Source: Gnetum montanum (taxonomy: Eukaryota; Streptophyta; Gnetopsida; Gnetales; Gnetaceae). Taken from it: DNA of 64,000 nt. Location: contig MNCI01034026.1 of assembly GCA_015680685.1 (NCBI GenBank), positions 556,905 through 620,904 of the forward strand, given 5' to 3'. Positions 54,661 to 64,000 of this stretch are shown here, in pieces. Position 1 is the stretch's first letter, and each line of letters opens with the position of its first letter. The translations under genes and the position numbers were made by a program. Under the pieces are notes generated by a model. It saw nothing but the letters and a program-made list of their open reading frames with translations. It did not search any database and was not told the origin of the DNA.

Positions 54661-56143
54661 GTTATGCCTACCACATCCAATGCTTTCTAGTCTTGATTAT
54701 TTCATGGTCTAATCATTGTTGTAAACCAACCAATGTGCCATTGAGCATACAAAAGTTTAAGATTTTGGTTTGGTTTTTCTTCATCCATCCAAGTATGCAT
54801 GGTAGGATCCCCAAATTTTGTTCTATAGAACCTTAGCTATGCTAACAAATTCCCCAGCCCAACAAAAAGCACAATACCATCATCATCAAAAGAAACTTTT
54901 CTAGGTTTAAATTTTGTCAAGACTTATATCAATAATGAAGATTATTAATCCTTAGAATAAATGATTAGAAGCTTGGGAGGAAGCAATAATTGAAATTACC
55001 AAGGTTTATAAGGAAAGAAACTTTTGGACCTTCATAATCATGGATAGGAGTGAGCAAGAGATCATGTGGGACTACAACATTATTAGAAGTCAAGTGATCT
55101 GAAAAATGAATGATTGTCAAAATTGATAATGTTGAAAGTACATTTTTCTTTCGATTACCTCTTCTCTTTTCTCTATTTTTCCGAATTTTCTTTTCTTTTC
55201 ATCATCATTCTTTTTCTTCTTTTTGTCATATATATTTTTATTTTTATTGCTTTCTTGGAAAGATCACTTTTATGGAGCATGGGAATCATGGAAATGATTA
55301 GAATGCTAGAGCATCCCTTGGAGTCTTCAAATTATATGAACATGAGAATTGATCCCTCATCATATAACATGCATAGGTTTATGGAATTACAAACCTCTTC
55401 TAACCTAGGTGGCTAGGCAAGGTACCATATGTACCTTGATCTAGTCACACTACTTAGACCCATCCAATGGTCAAAAGAATCCTTGATGACATCTCTTTCA
55501 TACCAATGATTAAGAACTTGTTCAAGATTCCAAAGTTCACATCCTAGCATGTGAACCCATCACCTACCCACAATTCTACTAGCATTAGCTTTAACAACTC
55601 ACAATGTAAGTTCTTTCTCCTAACTAAATTTGAGTATGGTTCGTTAGTGATGGATACAAGAAGAGTGGATGGATGAATTTTGTTCTATGATAATTTTGTT
55701 AATCCATTTGGTAGTCTTACATCATCATCACATCTTTAGCTCACCCATCCATCATTAGCTTATTGGATGAGCATGCATAAAGCATATTAACTAGTTTTCC
55801 CACATACACAAAAAAAATGCTTCAAAAGAAAAGAAAATTTTATGATTAATTACCTGTTAAGCTCAATAAGTAAAAATTTCTAACTAAACATACCAATATT
55901 TATAATTGCACAAATGGAAATAGTAGAAAATAAAATTTTGATCTGGGATAAGGATTTCTCTTCCACAACTAATGCATGCTTAATATTTGTGAAGCCTCTA
56001 AGTAGTAATTTGAGCATTAAGCATGCTAGGAGGTGAAAGCTATTTGTTATGGTATATCAAGTTTTGTGTAAAAGATCCTTTGCCTAGCTTGGTTTGAATT
56101 GCTCAAGGCCATTAGCTAGTAGGATTGGAAAGGATCATAGGGT
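54661..56143. other. Flanking DNA right of the giant element
   Basis: Starts with the right duplication GTTAT (54661-54665). Short ORFs only; 55110-55300 is T-rich low complexity and gives Phe-rich translations. No gene is supported. Confidence 0.5.
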
Positions 56144-56890
56144 TGTTGTGCCTAAAAACTTTAGTTGCTGGAAAATCAAAAATTCTAATGAAACAACTTT
56201 AATCCTAGATGCCAAGGGCCTCTGAAAAATAGAATCCAAGTTACCTTGGATGGTCCGGCAAATCACTCAGGGACTTAGAGAATGTAAATGGGGGTATAAA
56301 AATAAAAAATGTAATGCAGATCCAAAGAAATAAATGCACAAAAATAAAAAAGCTAAATTCAAGTTGAACAACAAAACTAAACATTATACTTTATTATAAA
56401 ATAAAAATAGGTCCAAAAATGTGTACAAGGTATGCCTAAGGATGCCAAGGGGATTCACTTTGATGGATGCTTGGAATTCTTTGAAGCATGTAGCCTTGGA
56501 TACCATAGTTAGCTCCACAACTCCTAAAAATGTAAAAACTAGCTGCAATCCTCACCAAATTTGCAACATTGGTAATGCAAGGGGATGACATGTGTGGGGG
56601 TTTTAGGCTACAAACAAGAGCCTCACTGGATGTCTTGATGTCCATGTTGCTTAGTGTTGCTACAAGACCACACACAATCTCAAGGGCATAAAACGGGCTA
56701 TAATGGCTATGAATTTCATGCTACAATTTCTCCAAAAGCTTTGTGCATGCAAAGGATTTTCAAAGTTATCAAATTGAAAAATGGAAAAACCCTTTCATGG
56801 TATAAAAGTTTGGGTTATATAGGTTTTTTGACCATGAATTTTGCTACAAATGTTTTTCCTGATTACTTACTAGAGTAATGCTAGGGGGAA
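56144..56890 (-). repeat. Truncated LTR (3' part), minus strand
   Basis: Aligns with the ends of the LTRs at 60429-61805 and 62595-63739: shared phrases AAATCAAAAATTC(T/C), GGACTTAGA, TGTAAATGGGG, AATGCACAAA and TAGTTAGCTCCA. It ends on minus at CACAACA (56150-56144), as the other Tat-like LTRs do. The U3 half is missing. It is probably the 3' LTR of the minus-strand element whose gag lies at 57310-59930. Confidence 0.6.
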
Positions 56891-57309
56891 TCTTGCTCAA
56901 TGATAGAGTGAATTGACTCTTTGTTAGCAGGCATGTCTCCACTCATAGGAATACAAGTCAACACTTAAGCTAGTACACCTCTATAAGTAGGAGAAGTCAT
57001 AATCAAGTCATATAAATTTGGTAATATGTTCTTTTGTTTGAAGGACCATTTGACTTATTCCATTATTGTAAGGAAATTCTTTCTCTTGGCATACAATGTT
57101 TTAGCCATGGTGATTTTAATTTTCTCCATCCTTCCTAGAGTTTGTATCTTAGATTTTGATGTATGTGCCTTGGGCCCCTTATCCATGGGTGTAGATAGTC
57201 TTGGTGTAGACTTAGGTGGATTAGCTTATTTCAAATCCTTTTGTTATTGGTTACCTTTAGTGGTCTTTGTTGTTGGTTTGGCACCAAGTTGTTTTTCTCA
57301 CTATTGCAC

Positions 57310-59930
57310 TCATGATTTCTTGCTAACTTTTGAGTTGTTGGCTATTATAGGTGGGTTTTGGTCATGGGTTATTATGGTTGTTGAAGGTGGAGGACCCCAG
57401 ATAACAAATGATTTCTTAGCCTTTGAAGGATTAGTATCTCTTGGTCTAGGTTGTGAAGTTGATGCCACCAAAGGGGGGACAACTATGATGAAAGGCTTCT
57501 TAGGGGCTAGAGGAGGTGGTACCCATATCCTAAAGGGCTCTCTAGGCTTTGTGTTTTGGGACCATGGTGGTACTTTAATGATAAATGGTTTCTTATGAGG
57601 ATTAGACCATTTGATTTCTATGAATGAGGCTACATTATAGTAGTTATTGTTGGTTCTTAGAGAGTTGGGCTCATTCAACATCAACTCTTCATAGTCAATC
57701 ATCTTCTAGAGGTCATCCTTTAATGCTAGGAAAAAATTGATTTCATGACCAACCATTTGATGATAATGGAAAAACCTATCTAGTCTGAAGTACTTTGGTA
57801 GCTTCAAATCATCTTTGATTACTATCGTTGGATCTCTAGCTATATCACAAAGATGATCATGCCTCTTATGAGCTTCCTTAGAGAGTTGCTTATGTTGTAT
57901 ATAGTTGTCTTTAAGCAACTATTCTAAAAGCTCAGAGGGATTCAAAGCTAACCTAGTGTACTTTGACCTATCCTTCCATCCAAAGTTTGCTCTTGGTTGA
58001 TTTGGGGCATAGGAAGTGAATAGTTGCGATGAGTTAGAGGACGTGTTGCATAGCAATGATCCCCATCTCTTTGCTTGTTTTGACTTCTTGAATACTGCAG
58101 CCATGGTTGTATGTTCTTACCTAGTGTTATTGTTATCCCTCCTTGTGTGTTGGTTGTTATATGCCACATAGGCTAGATCATTGTTGGCCTTAGCTTCCTC
58201 TTGCAAGAAGGCTTGACTTAGTGATTGGGGCTCTAAGTAGTAAAGGTTTGACTTAATAAATTCATTTACTAGTCCCTTGAAGATGGCTAAGAGGTGAGTT
58301 TTAGTTATAGGCTCTAGAATCTCGTTAAGCATTGAATTCCACCTCTAAATGAACCATTTGATTGGTTCAAGTGGTCCCTAGCTCAGCTTCATAAGTTAGT
58401 CCAATGTGGCATCTAGCTATAAGTTTATCTAAAGTGGTTGACAAATTGATTTATCAGGTCTTCAACGAAAGAGATAAAATCTTTAGGAAAGGTTTGGTAC
58501 TAATCTAGAGTCTTTGCCTTGGGAAAAATATGTAATAGTATATGTGGTTAGGCTTGCAAAAAGAGGTACTTAGACTAAAAGATAACTAGATATGCATTGG
58601 TATCTCCTTCACCATTGTATTTGATGAAGGTTTGTATAGGAATGCCCATAGGTAAGGTTTTTTAAAGCATAGTAGGGCATATAGAATCATCTTGATAGAA
58701 TTCTATAACTTTGACCATCTAAGTTGTATTGACTTTAAGTTTCCATAGCTCTTGGGTAAGATCTTGGATCATTTGGAATGCTTGATCCAAGCCTTGGGGT
58801 ATTCCTATGAATTGCAATGCTTGTATTGATGGTTAAGAAGAGATTTGAGTGATCTAAGGCTATGTGATTAGTATTGATATAGGTGGAACAGTTTAAGTGA
58901 CCACTGGTGTAGGTGGGTTGGACAAGGAGAAAGAGGTTTACATTAGGGCATGTGATATGAAAGGGCTGAAAGAAGCCTAGGAAGCTTGTGTTGCTTAGGA
59001 TCTTGGATCCCTAAACAATGAAAACCCATAAACCCTAAACCTTAAAAAATGTAAAACACTAAATCTTAAAAACCCTAGAATCTAAACCCTAAACACCCTA
59101 AACTATTAATCCTAAAATCTAACCTCTAAAAACCCTAAAGACTAAATCCTAAACCTTAAAAGCTAAAGCCTAAACCCTAAACACTAAAACCTAAGCCCTA
59201 AAACCCTAAATCCTTAAGTCTAAACCATAAGGCCTAAGCCCTAAAAAATCCTAAACCCTAAATCCTAAGCACTAAAAATTCTAAATTTTAAATCCTAAAA
59301 AGTCCTAAATACTAAAACCTAAATACAAAAACCCTACATCATAAACCCTAAGAACCATAAAAGCCAAAATATAAAAACCCTAAAATCTAAATCCTAAAAG
59401 TAGGGACACATGGCTAGAGGTGGTTGTTGGGGGAGCTATTAGAGTAGGTTTCTAATAAACATGTCTAGCTCCTACTCTTCCTCAAACTCATCTTGTTCCT
59501 CTTAGTTGTGCACTAACTTAACTTCCTCACTCAACTCATCTATGTGTATCAATTAGACTAACATGTGTATATGAAACTCTATCAACTTTATCTGATCATA
59601 AGGAGAAGGGATGTACTCCTTTCCATTTTGGTGAACTATTTCAAACTCATGCTTAGATTTAGATTAGACACATGGAATGAATAGACTTGCTTCAATCTTG
59701 GCATACATGAAATTGTAGTATTCTTCATCTATGTTTGAGTAGAAGGGATCTAGGCTAAGTCTTTTGAGAGACCGCCTATGCTCTACTACTACTAAATCCC
59801 CAGCATTGTATATGCAAATAGCTTCTTGGCTAGAGGCCATGTGTGTAAGGTTCAATGGAAATACAATTAATGTGGTAAAAGGCATTTGGTTGAGTTCTCA
59901 ACTAGTTTGTGAATTAATATTTTCAGCAAG
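57310..59930 (-). pseudogene. gag of a minus-strand Tat-like element
   Basis: Read from 59930 downwards. The start DEEYYNFMYAKIEASLFIP (near 59735-59680) matches the other gag starts, followed by an acidic stretch to about 59470. The degenerate telomere-like repeats at 59009-59400 interrupt here. The core resumes near 58850 with KYNGEGDTNAYLVIF (about 58620), HLLAIFKGLVNEFIKSNLYY (58297-58238) and KYFRLDRFFHYHQMVGHEIN (knuckle-like, near 57795-57735, Cys residues lost). The tail 57600-57310 has PFIIKVPP, PFRIWVPPP and PFIIVVPP modules. Protease and pol are absent, and text ends near 57310 without an LTR start. Stops are mostly TAG. Confidence 0.75.
59009..59400. repeat. Degenerate telomere-like (CCCTAAA)n stretch
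   Basis: About 390 bp made of AAACCCTAAA, AACCCTAAAC, CCTAAACCTT, ATCCTAAA and similar phrases, many of them perfect or one-off copies of the plant telomere unit CCCTAAA on +. It lies inside the gag of the minus-strand element, between its acidic N-terminal part and its core. Confidence 0.8.
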
Positions 59931-59999
59931 AAAAACTACACCATGTACAAATAGCTTTGGCTATGGAATGGTATGAAAACTAGAACTGTTGATGTAGTG

Positions 60000-60428
60000 C
60001 AAGTGGCAATGGCAATGTTGTGTACTACACTAGTAGAAATCAATTAATTAAAATTCTTTGAATTTTTTTATTTTAGGGAGTAGGGAAATGCAATTGTGCA
60101 TTGCATGAGAAAAATCTAAAAATTAATTTTTTTGTGTTTTACAATGTAGGAAATGGTGGCAATGTTGCAAGTGGTTACTTGGAAAAATCTTAGTGTGAAA
60201 ATATTTTTGCAAGTTTCCAATTTTTACACTAGGTTTGCTCCACCCAACCTAGTAGAAAAAATATGTTGGCTATTTTACTTGATGTGAAAGATACTTTGGG
60301 TGCTTTTAAAAAATATGATAGTATTTTTCTTGGAAAGGATACACTAGGTTTTCCTTGGAAAAGTATTCTAGGCCAACAAAAATACACTAGGCTTCATAAA
60401 AAAATAAGCTAGACCAAAAAAATATGTT
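60000..60428 (-). other. Leader of the minus-strand element with TACACTAGG-type motifs
   Basis: Between the LTR end and gag. Repeats of the type GATACACTAGGTTTTCC, ATTCTAGGCC and ATACACTAGGCTTC lie at 60340-60395. The same motif family fills 61830-62260 after the other LTR. Confidence 0.6.
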
Positions 60429-61805
60429 TGTTGCATCTAAAAAATTCAATCACTAGAAAATCAAAAATCCCAAATGTAAAATAGTTTTAACCTTAGATCC
60501 CAACAACCTCCAAGAAAGAGGATCCAAGGGACTTAGGACGATTTTGTCAATCATCGACAAACTTGAAAAGTGTAAATGGGGTAAAAAAAATGATAAAAAT
60601 AATGCAAATCCAAACTAAAAAATGAATGCACAAAATATAATCATGATAATTTGCATAAAAAATGAACTATAAACTTTACTACACTAAAAATATTAAAAAT
60701 AAAGAGTTTGAAATGTATATAAGTGATGCCTAAATGCACAAGGAATTTACTCTGATGGAGTTTATTGAAGCTGGTATTTTGCACTCTACAGTTAGCTCCA
60801 TGATCTAGGTACTTCCCAAATTCCAACACCAAAATTCCTTGTAAGTTTCTAGCCCAAATCTATAGCATTGACCACCAAGGGGATAAGGTATATCCTAGAC
60901 TTTAGTTGCAAAAGGGGGTACCACGTAGAGAGTCTTTGTGCTTAGGTAGTTGCAAGTTTGTACTCAAAGGTTGTAAAATGCTCAAAATTGCCAAAGATTC
61001 TAGCACTTAAGAATTGCCAAAATTTTTATGATTTCAAAAATTCAAGAACTCCAAAACCTATTCAAGGTGTTTGAGATGGGCTTTTATACATCAAATGGCT
61101 GCTAATTTTTGGCTGCAAATTTCTACCATGATTACTAATAGATTGGAATCATGTGCAAGTGTAGTAGGCCTTTACCTCTAGCGTAGGTTCCATTATGGTA
61201 TGTTTTGATACCCCCAAGGTGACCAAAATCATGTGGAATACCATAAATGATAAAAAGATGTTTCAAACAATGTTGGCCTTACCCACCAATGTAGGTCTTG
61301 TAGTAACAATGCTAGAGTTGTGTGGTCTACGCTAGAATTGGTGGGACAACACTTGAGCTATTTAAAGAGTGAAACCCCCATCCATCTCAACACTAGCTTC
61401 ATGAGAAAGTGGAAACTCCCACAACTCCAACATTGGCCTTGAGACATTAGGTTTTGTTGGAAAAATGAAAACCCAACACCACCAATGGTAGGGGTAGGTG
61501 GTTCCAACGTAGTTGAGGGTACACCCCCACAAAAACCCATTAAAATGCCACATTTGGTAGTTCCCAATGTGTTTTCAACCTTCCCAAGCCCAAATATAGA
61601 CATGAGATGACTTTTTCTAGTTGGGAAGTAAGGCTACAACAACTTATGAGGCATTTTTCAGCCCCAATAGTCCAAGTATCCAAGATTGCAACCCATGAGG
61701 CTATAAAGCTTACATTTTATAATGAGAATCCAACCTCAAGTGTAGGGGTGAAGGTTCTAATGTTAAAAGGGCAGTTACAAAATGCCTTTTCTTGGTGGTG
61801 TTTCA
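60429..61805 (-). repeat. LTR of the minus-strand Tat-like element (probable 5' LTR)
   Basis: On minus it starts at 61805 with TGAAACACCACC and ends near 60429 (TGCAACA). 1,377 bp. It shares the block GGCTGAAAAATGCCTCATAA and CTATATTTGGGCTTGG with the + LTR at 15950 (near 16090-16175), so the families are related. A TATA-like block is near 61100-61080 on minus. Confidence 0.7.
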
Positions 61806-62594
61806 ACGTTGGGCTTCAATAATACGCTAGGCTTTTGGATGCACATCTTAAATCCAATTTTGTGAAATTTGAAGTGTAGGCTTTCTTGGGCTTTAAGAAA
61901 AATCCAACCGTTGTTGTGAAAATTTGAATATGCAAAACTAGCTACTGGTAATACATTGGGTTTTGGAAAAATATGTTTGTATTTTTCAAAAAATACACTG
62001 CGTATTCTCCAAGGAGAAAAGTACATTGGTATTTTCTCAAAAAAATACTCTAGGTTTTTTCTACGGAGGAAAAATATGCTAGTATATTTTTCCTATTGCA
62101 AAAAATACGCTAGTTTTAATGTGAAATCAAGAAATATATTATTTTTCTCAAAGATATGCCAGGTATTTTGGGAATTACGCTAGCTTTATGAGAGAAAGTG
62201 TGTTAGTTTTACCGAGCAAAAAAAATAAACTAGTTTTGTTAAATATGTTGGGCTTGTAGGAGAAGCCCAATGGAAAGTTTTATGTGATTGCAAGGGGATG
62301 GTGGTTGGAAAAAATACACGGCTTTCAAAAAATGCAAAGGCCAAGTTTTAAAAACTAAATATTTTAGGTTGTCCAAGAAAATACGTTGGCTTTAAAAAGT
62401 CCAGTAGTTGGTATGAAATTTATAGCAACACCTAATTGACTACAATAAATATGTTGGATATAAGTTGTAGGAGAATGGATGATAGCATTAGTTATTGGTA
62501 AAATCACAACATGAATTTTAAAAGTTTTGAGTTGTAAAATATTGTTTCAGATAGGGAAAAGTAGGATTGGGTGAAGAACTTGGGCAGAGGCCCT
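61806..62594 (-). other. Leader-type repeats between two minus-strand LTRs
   Basis: About 790 bp with at least eight variants of AAATACGCTAG (61830, 61995, 62045, 62075, 62105, 62155, 62175, 62225), like 60240-60420. It is probably the truncated leader belonging to the LTR at 62595-63739. Confidence 0.55.
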
Positions 62595-63739
62595 CCTAAC
62601 ACCAAAAACTATAACGTTTGGAAAATTTGATGCTAGAAAACCAAAAATTTTAGGTGAAATAGTTTAACTCCAAATTCCACGGGCCTTGAAAAATAGATCT
62701 GAAGCACCCTATATGGTCATGTTAATCACCAAAGGACTTAGAATCTATAAAAATGGTGTAAACAAAATTAATGTAAAATGCATATTTAACCAAGAGAAAC
62801 AAAAAAATAAACTTGCACAAAGCAAATGAACTGAAAATTTTATTAAAATAATAAAATGTTATAGATACAAAAGTTTAAGAAAGTACAAGTTTTTGTCCTT
62901 AAGATGCAGAGAGACTTGTATAGGACATGCTTGGAGTTTGGTGAAACCAACAAAGTGTGTCCTATTGTTGACTACATGATCCAAATGCTCAAAGTGATGC
63001 TCCAATAGCTCCTTGCTCTTTCTCTAGTGTTCAATCTACTTGGTGGATGTTAAAAATGGTTGCTAGGTTGTTGGACTTTTTGATGCTCTACAATGTTTTA
63101 AAAATCTCTATGCTTAGTCGAATGATAATTTGCCAAAAAGTCTTTTCAATGTGTTGAAATTTGGTTTATATATGCCATTGGTGTCTATTTTGGTGTTGCA
63201 AATTTTCTTTCATGATTGCTAACATATTGCCAAAATTTTCAAATGTGGTAGGCCATCACTTCTAGCATATTTATCCATTTTTGGTAAGTTTGATGCACAA
63301 AGACCATCAAAAATACAGTAGATGCTATACAATGTAAGTTGGCTTCACCAAAAATACACTGGCCTTGGAAAGATATACTAGTTCCATGAAAACTACATTG
63401 GCCTTATTGTGAAAATCAAAGCCCAACAATTCCTACATTGGCTACAAGTAGTTCCAGTGTATTAGTTACTTTGGCCAATATAAAAGCCATCAAAAACCCA
63501 AATTTGGTGATTCCTAAGGCATTTTTAGCCTTCCCAAGCCTAGATACATACCTAACATAGCTTTTTCCACTTGGGAAGTGAGGCAATAAGAAATTATGAG
63601 ACATTTTTGAGCCTCAAAAGGTTCAAGTATGCAAGATTGCAACTTATGAATTACAAATCTCACATTTTACAATAAAATCTTAGCTCAAGTTTAATGGTGA
63701 CAATTGATTTGCAACATGGATTTTCTTACTAGTGTTTCA
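62595..63739 (-). repeat. Second minus-strand LTR, same family
   Basis: On minus it starts near 63739 with TGAAACACTAG and runs to about 62595, about 1.15 kb. It aligns in order with 60429-61805: GACTTAGA, the TAGGCC(A/T) block near 63250 and CTTCCCAAGCC near 63530. It is more decayed and lacks some segments. Confidence 0.6.
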
Positions 63740-64000
63740 CATCTTGATGCTTAATCTACCTAATTGGGATTTTCCTTTTTGACTTAATGTGTGATCTTGC
63801 TCATATTGCTATTGAAGCAATTTTGGGTCAATATATAAAAAAATAAGCCTAGGGTAATTTACTATGTTTTCAAAAGTTTAGATTAAGCTTAACTAAATTA
63901 CACAACTTCTAAAAAATAGCTTTTAGTGATTATGTATGTTCTAGATAAGTTTAGATATTACTTAATAGGATAGAAAACTAGGGTATACACTAATCATTCA
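63740..64000. other. AT-rich end of the window
   Basis: About 260 bp, no ORF or repeat recognised. Confidence 0.4.

Noticed and set aside
55110-55416. Phe-rich ORFs
   Set aside because: T-rich low-complexity DNA; no conserved motif or splice structure.
57026-57598. Plus-strand ORF of 190 codons
   Set aside because: Exact antisense of the gag tail modules on minus. Its hydrophobic, Gly-rich look comes from the reverse of Pro-rich codons.

Overview
The window looks like repeat-rich intergenic DNA from a large plant nuclear genome. I find no intact host gene. The evidence for a plant is the presence of Ty3/gypsy retrotransposons of the Athila and Tat lineages (the latter with a second RNase H domain), a plant-type L1 LINE (ORF1 with a DUF4283-like domain; ORF2 with endonuclease, reverse transcriptase and zf-RVT), and degenerate CCCTAAA telomere-type repeats. 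A gymnosperm or another large-genome seed plant is possible, but the sequence does not fix the species. Almost every coding region is a decayed copy, with in-frame stops that are mostly TAG where related proteins have Gln or Trp.

Layout. (1) 1-6231: Athila-like remnant on + (protease, RT, RNase H, integrase, long 3' region, LTR), followed by an LTR-like segment in inverted orientation to about 6560. (2) 6600-9800: AT-rich non-coding DNA with one hairpin and one tRNA-like/SINE-like segment. (3) 9869-14319: 5'-truncated Tat-like element on + with a 1.64-kb LTR. (4) 14320-15949: flanking DNA. (5) 15950-54660: one giant Tat-like element on +, bounded by LTRs and a perfect 5-bp target-site duplication (GTTAT). 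Without later insertions it would be about 21.4 kb. It runs 5' LTR, leader, gag, protease, a decayed multi-exon gene on the opposite strand, tandem arrays, pol (RT, RNase H, second RNase H, integrase), 3' LTR. Two younger elements are nested in it: a GC-rich LINE at 19760-26375 (minus, 18-bp duplication, in gag) and a 10.65-kb gag-protease-only LTR element at 34511-45164 (+, LTRs of about 2.43 kb, near-perfect 5-bp duplication). (6) 54661-56143: flanking DNA. (7) 56144-63739: minus-strand Tat-like fragments: a truncated LTR, a gag split by degenerate telomere-like repeats, and two further LTRs, each followed by a repeat-rich leader.

Relative age can be read from the nesting. The giant element came first; its LTRs look roughly 85% alike by eye. 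The 10.65-kb element (LTRs roughly 92% alike by eye) and the LINE (identical duplications) came later. The Tat-like elements share the LTR start TGAAACAC, a purine-rich tract AAAGAGGGGCCA and a 30-bp minisatellite. That minisatellite is a coding decapeptide repeat in one gag and lies in non-coding arrays next to protease and pol elsewhere.

The strongest candidates for something undescribed are the antisense spliced gene carried between protease and pol, a long coiled-coil extension after the LINE reverse transcriptase, the 30-bp coding/non-coding minisatellite, and an array of 20 hairpin-forming 44-bp units just upstream of the LTR promoter.
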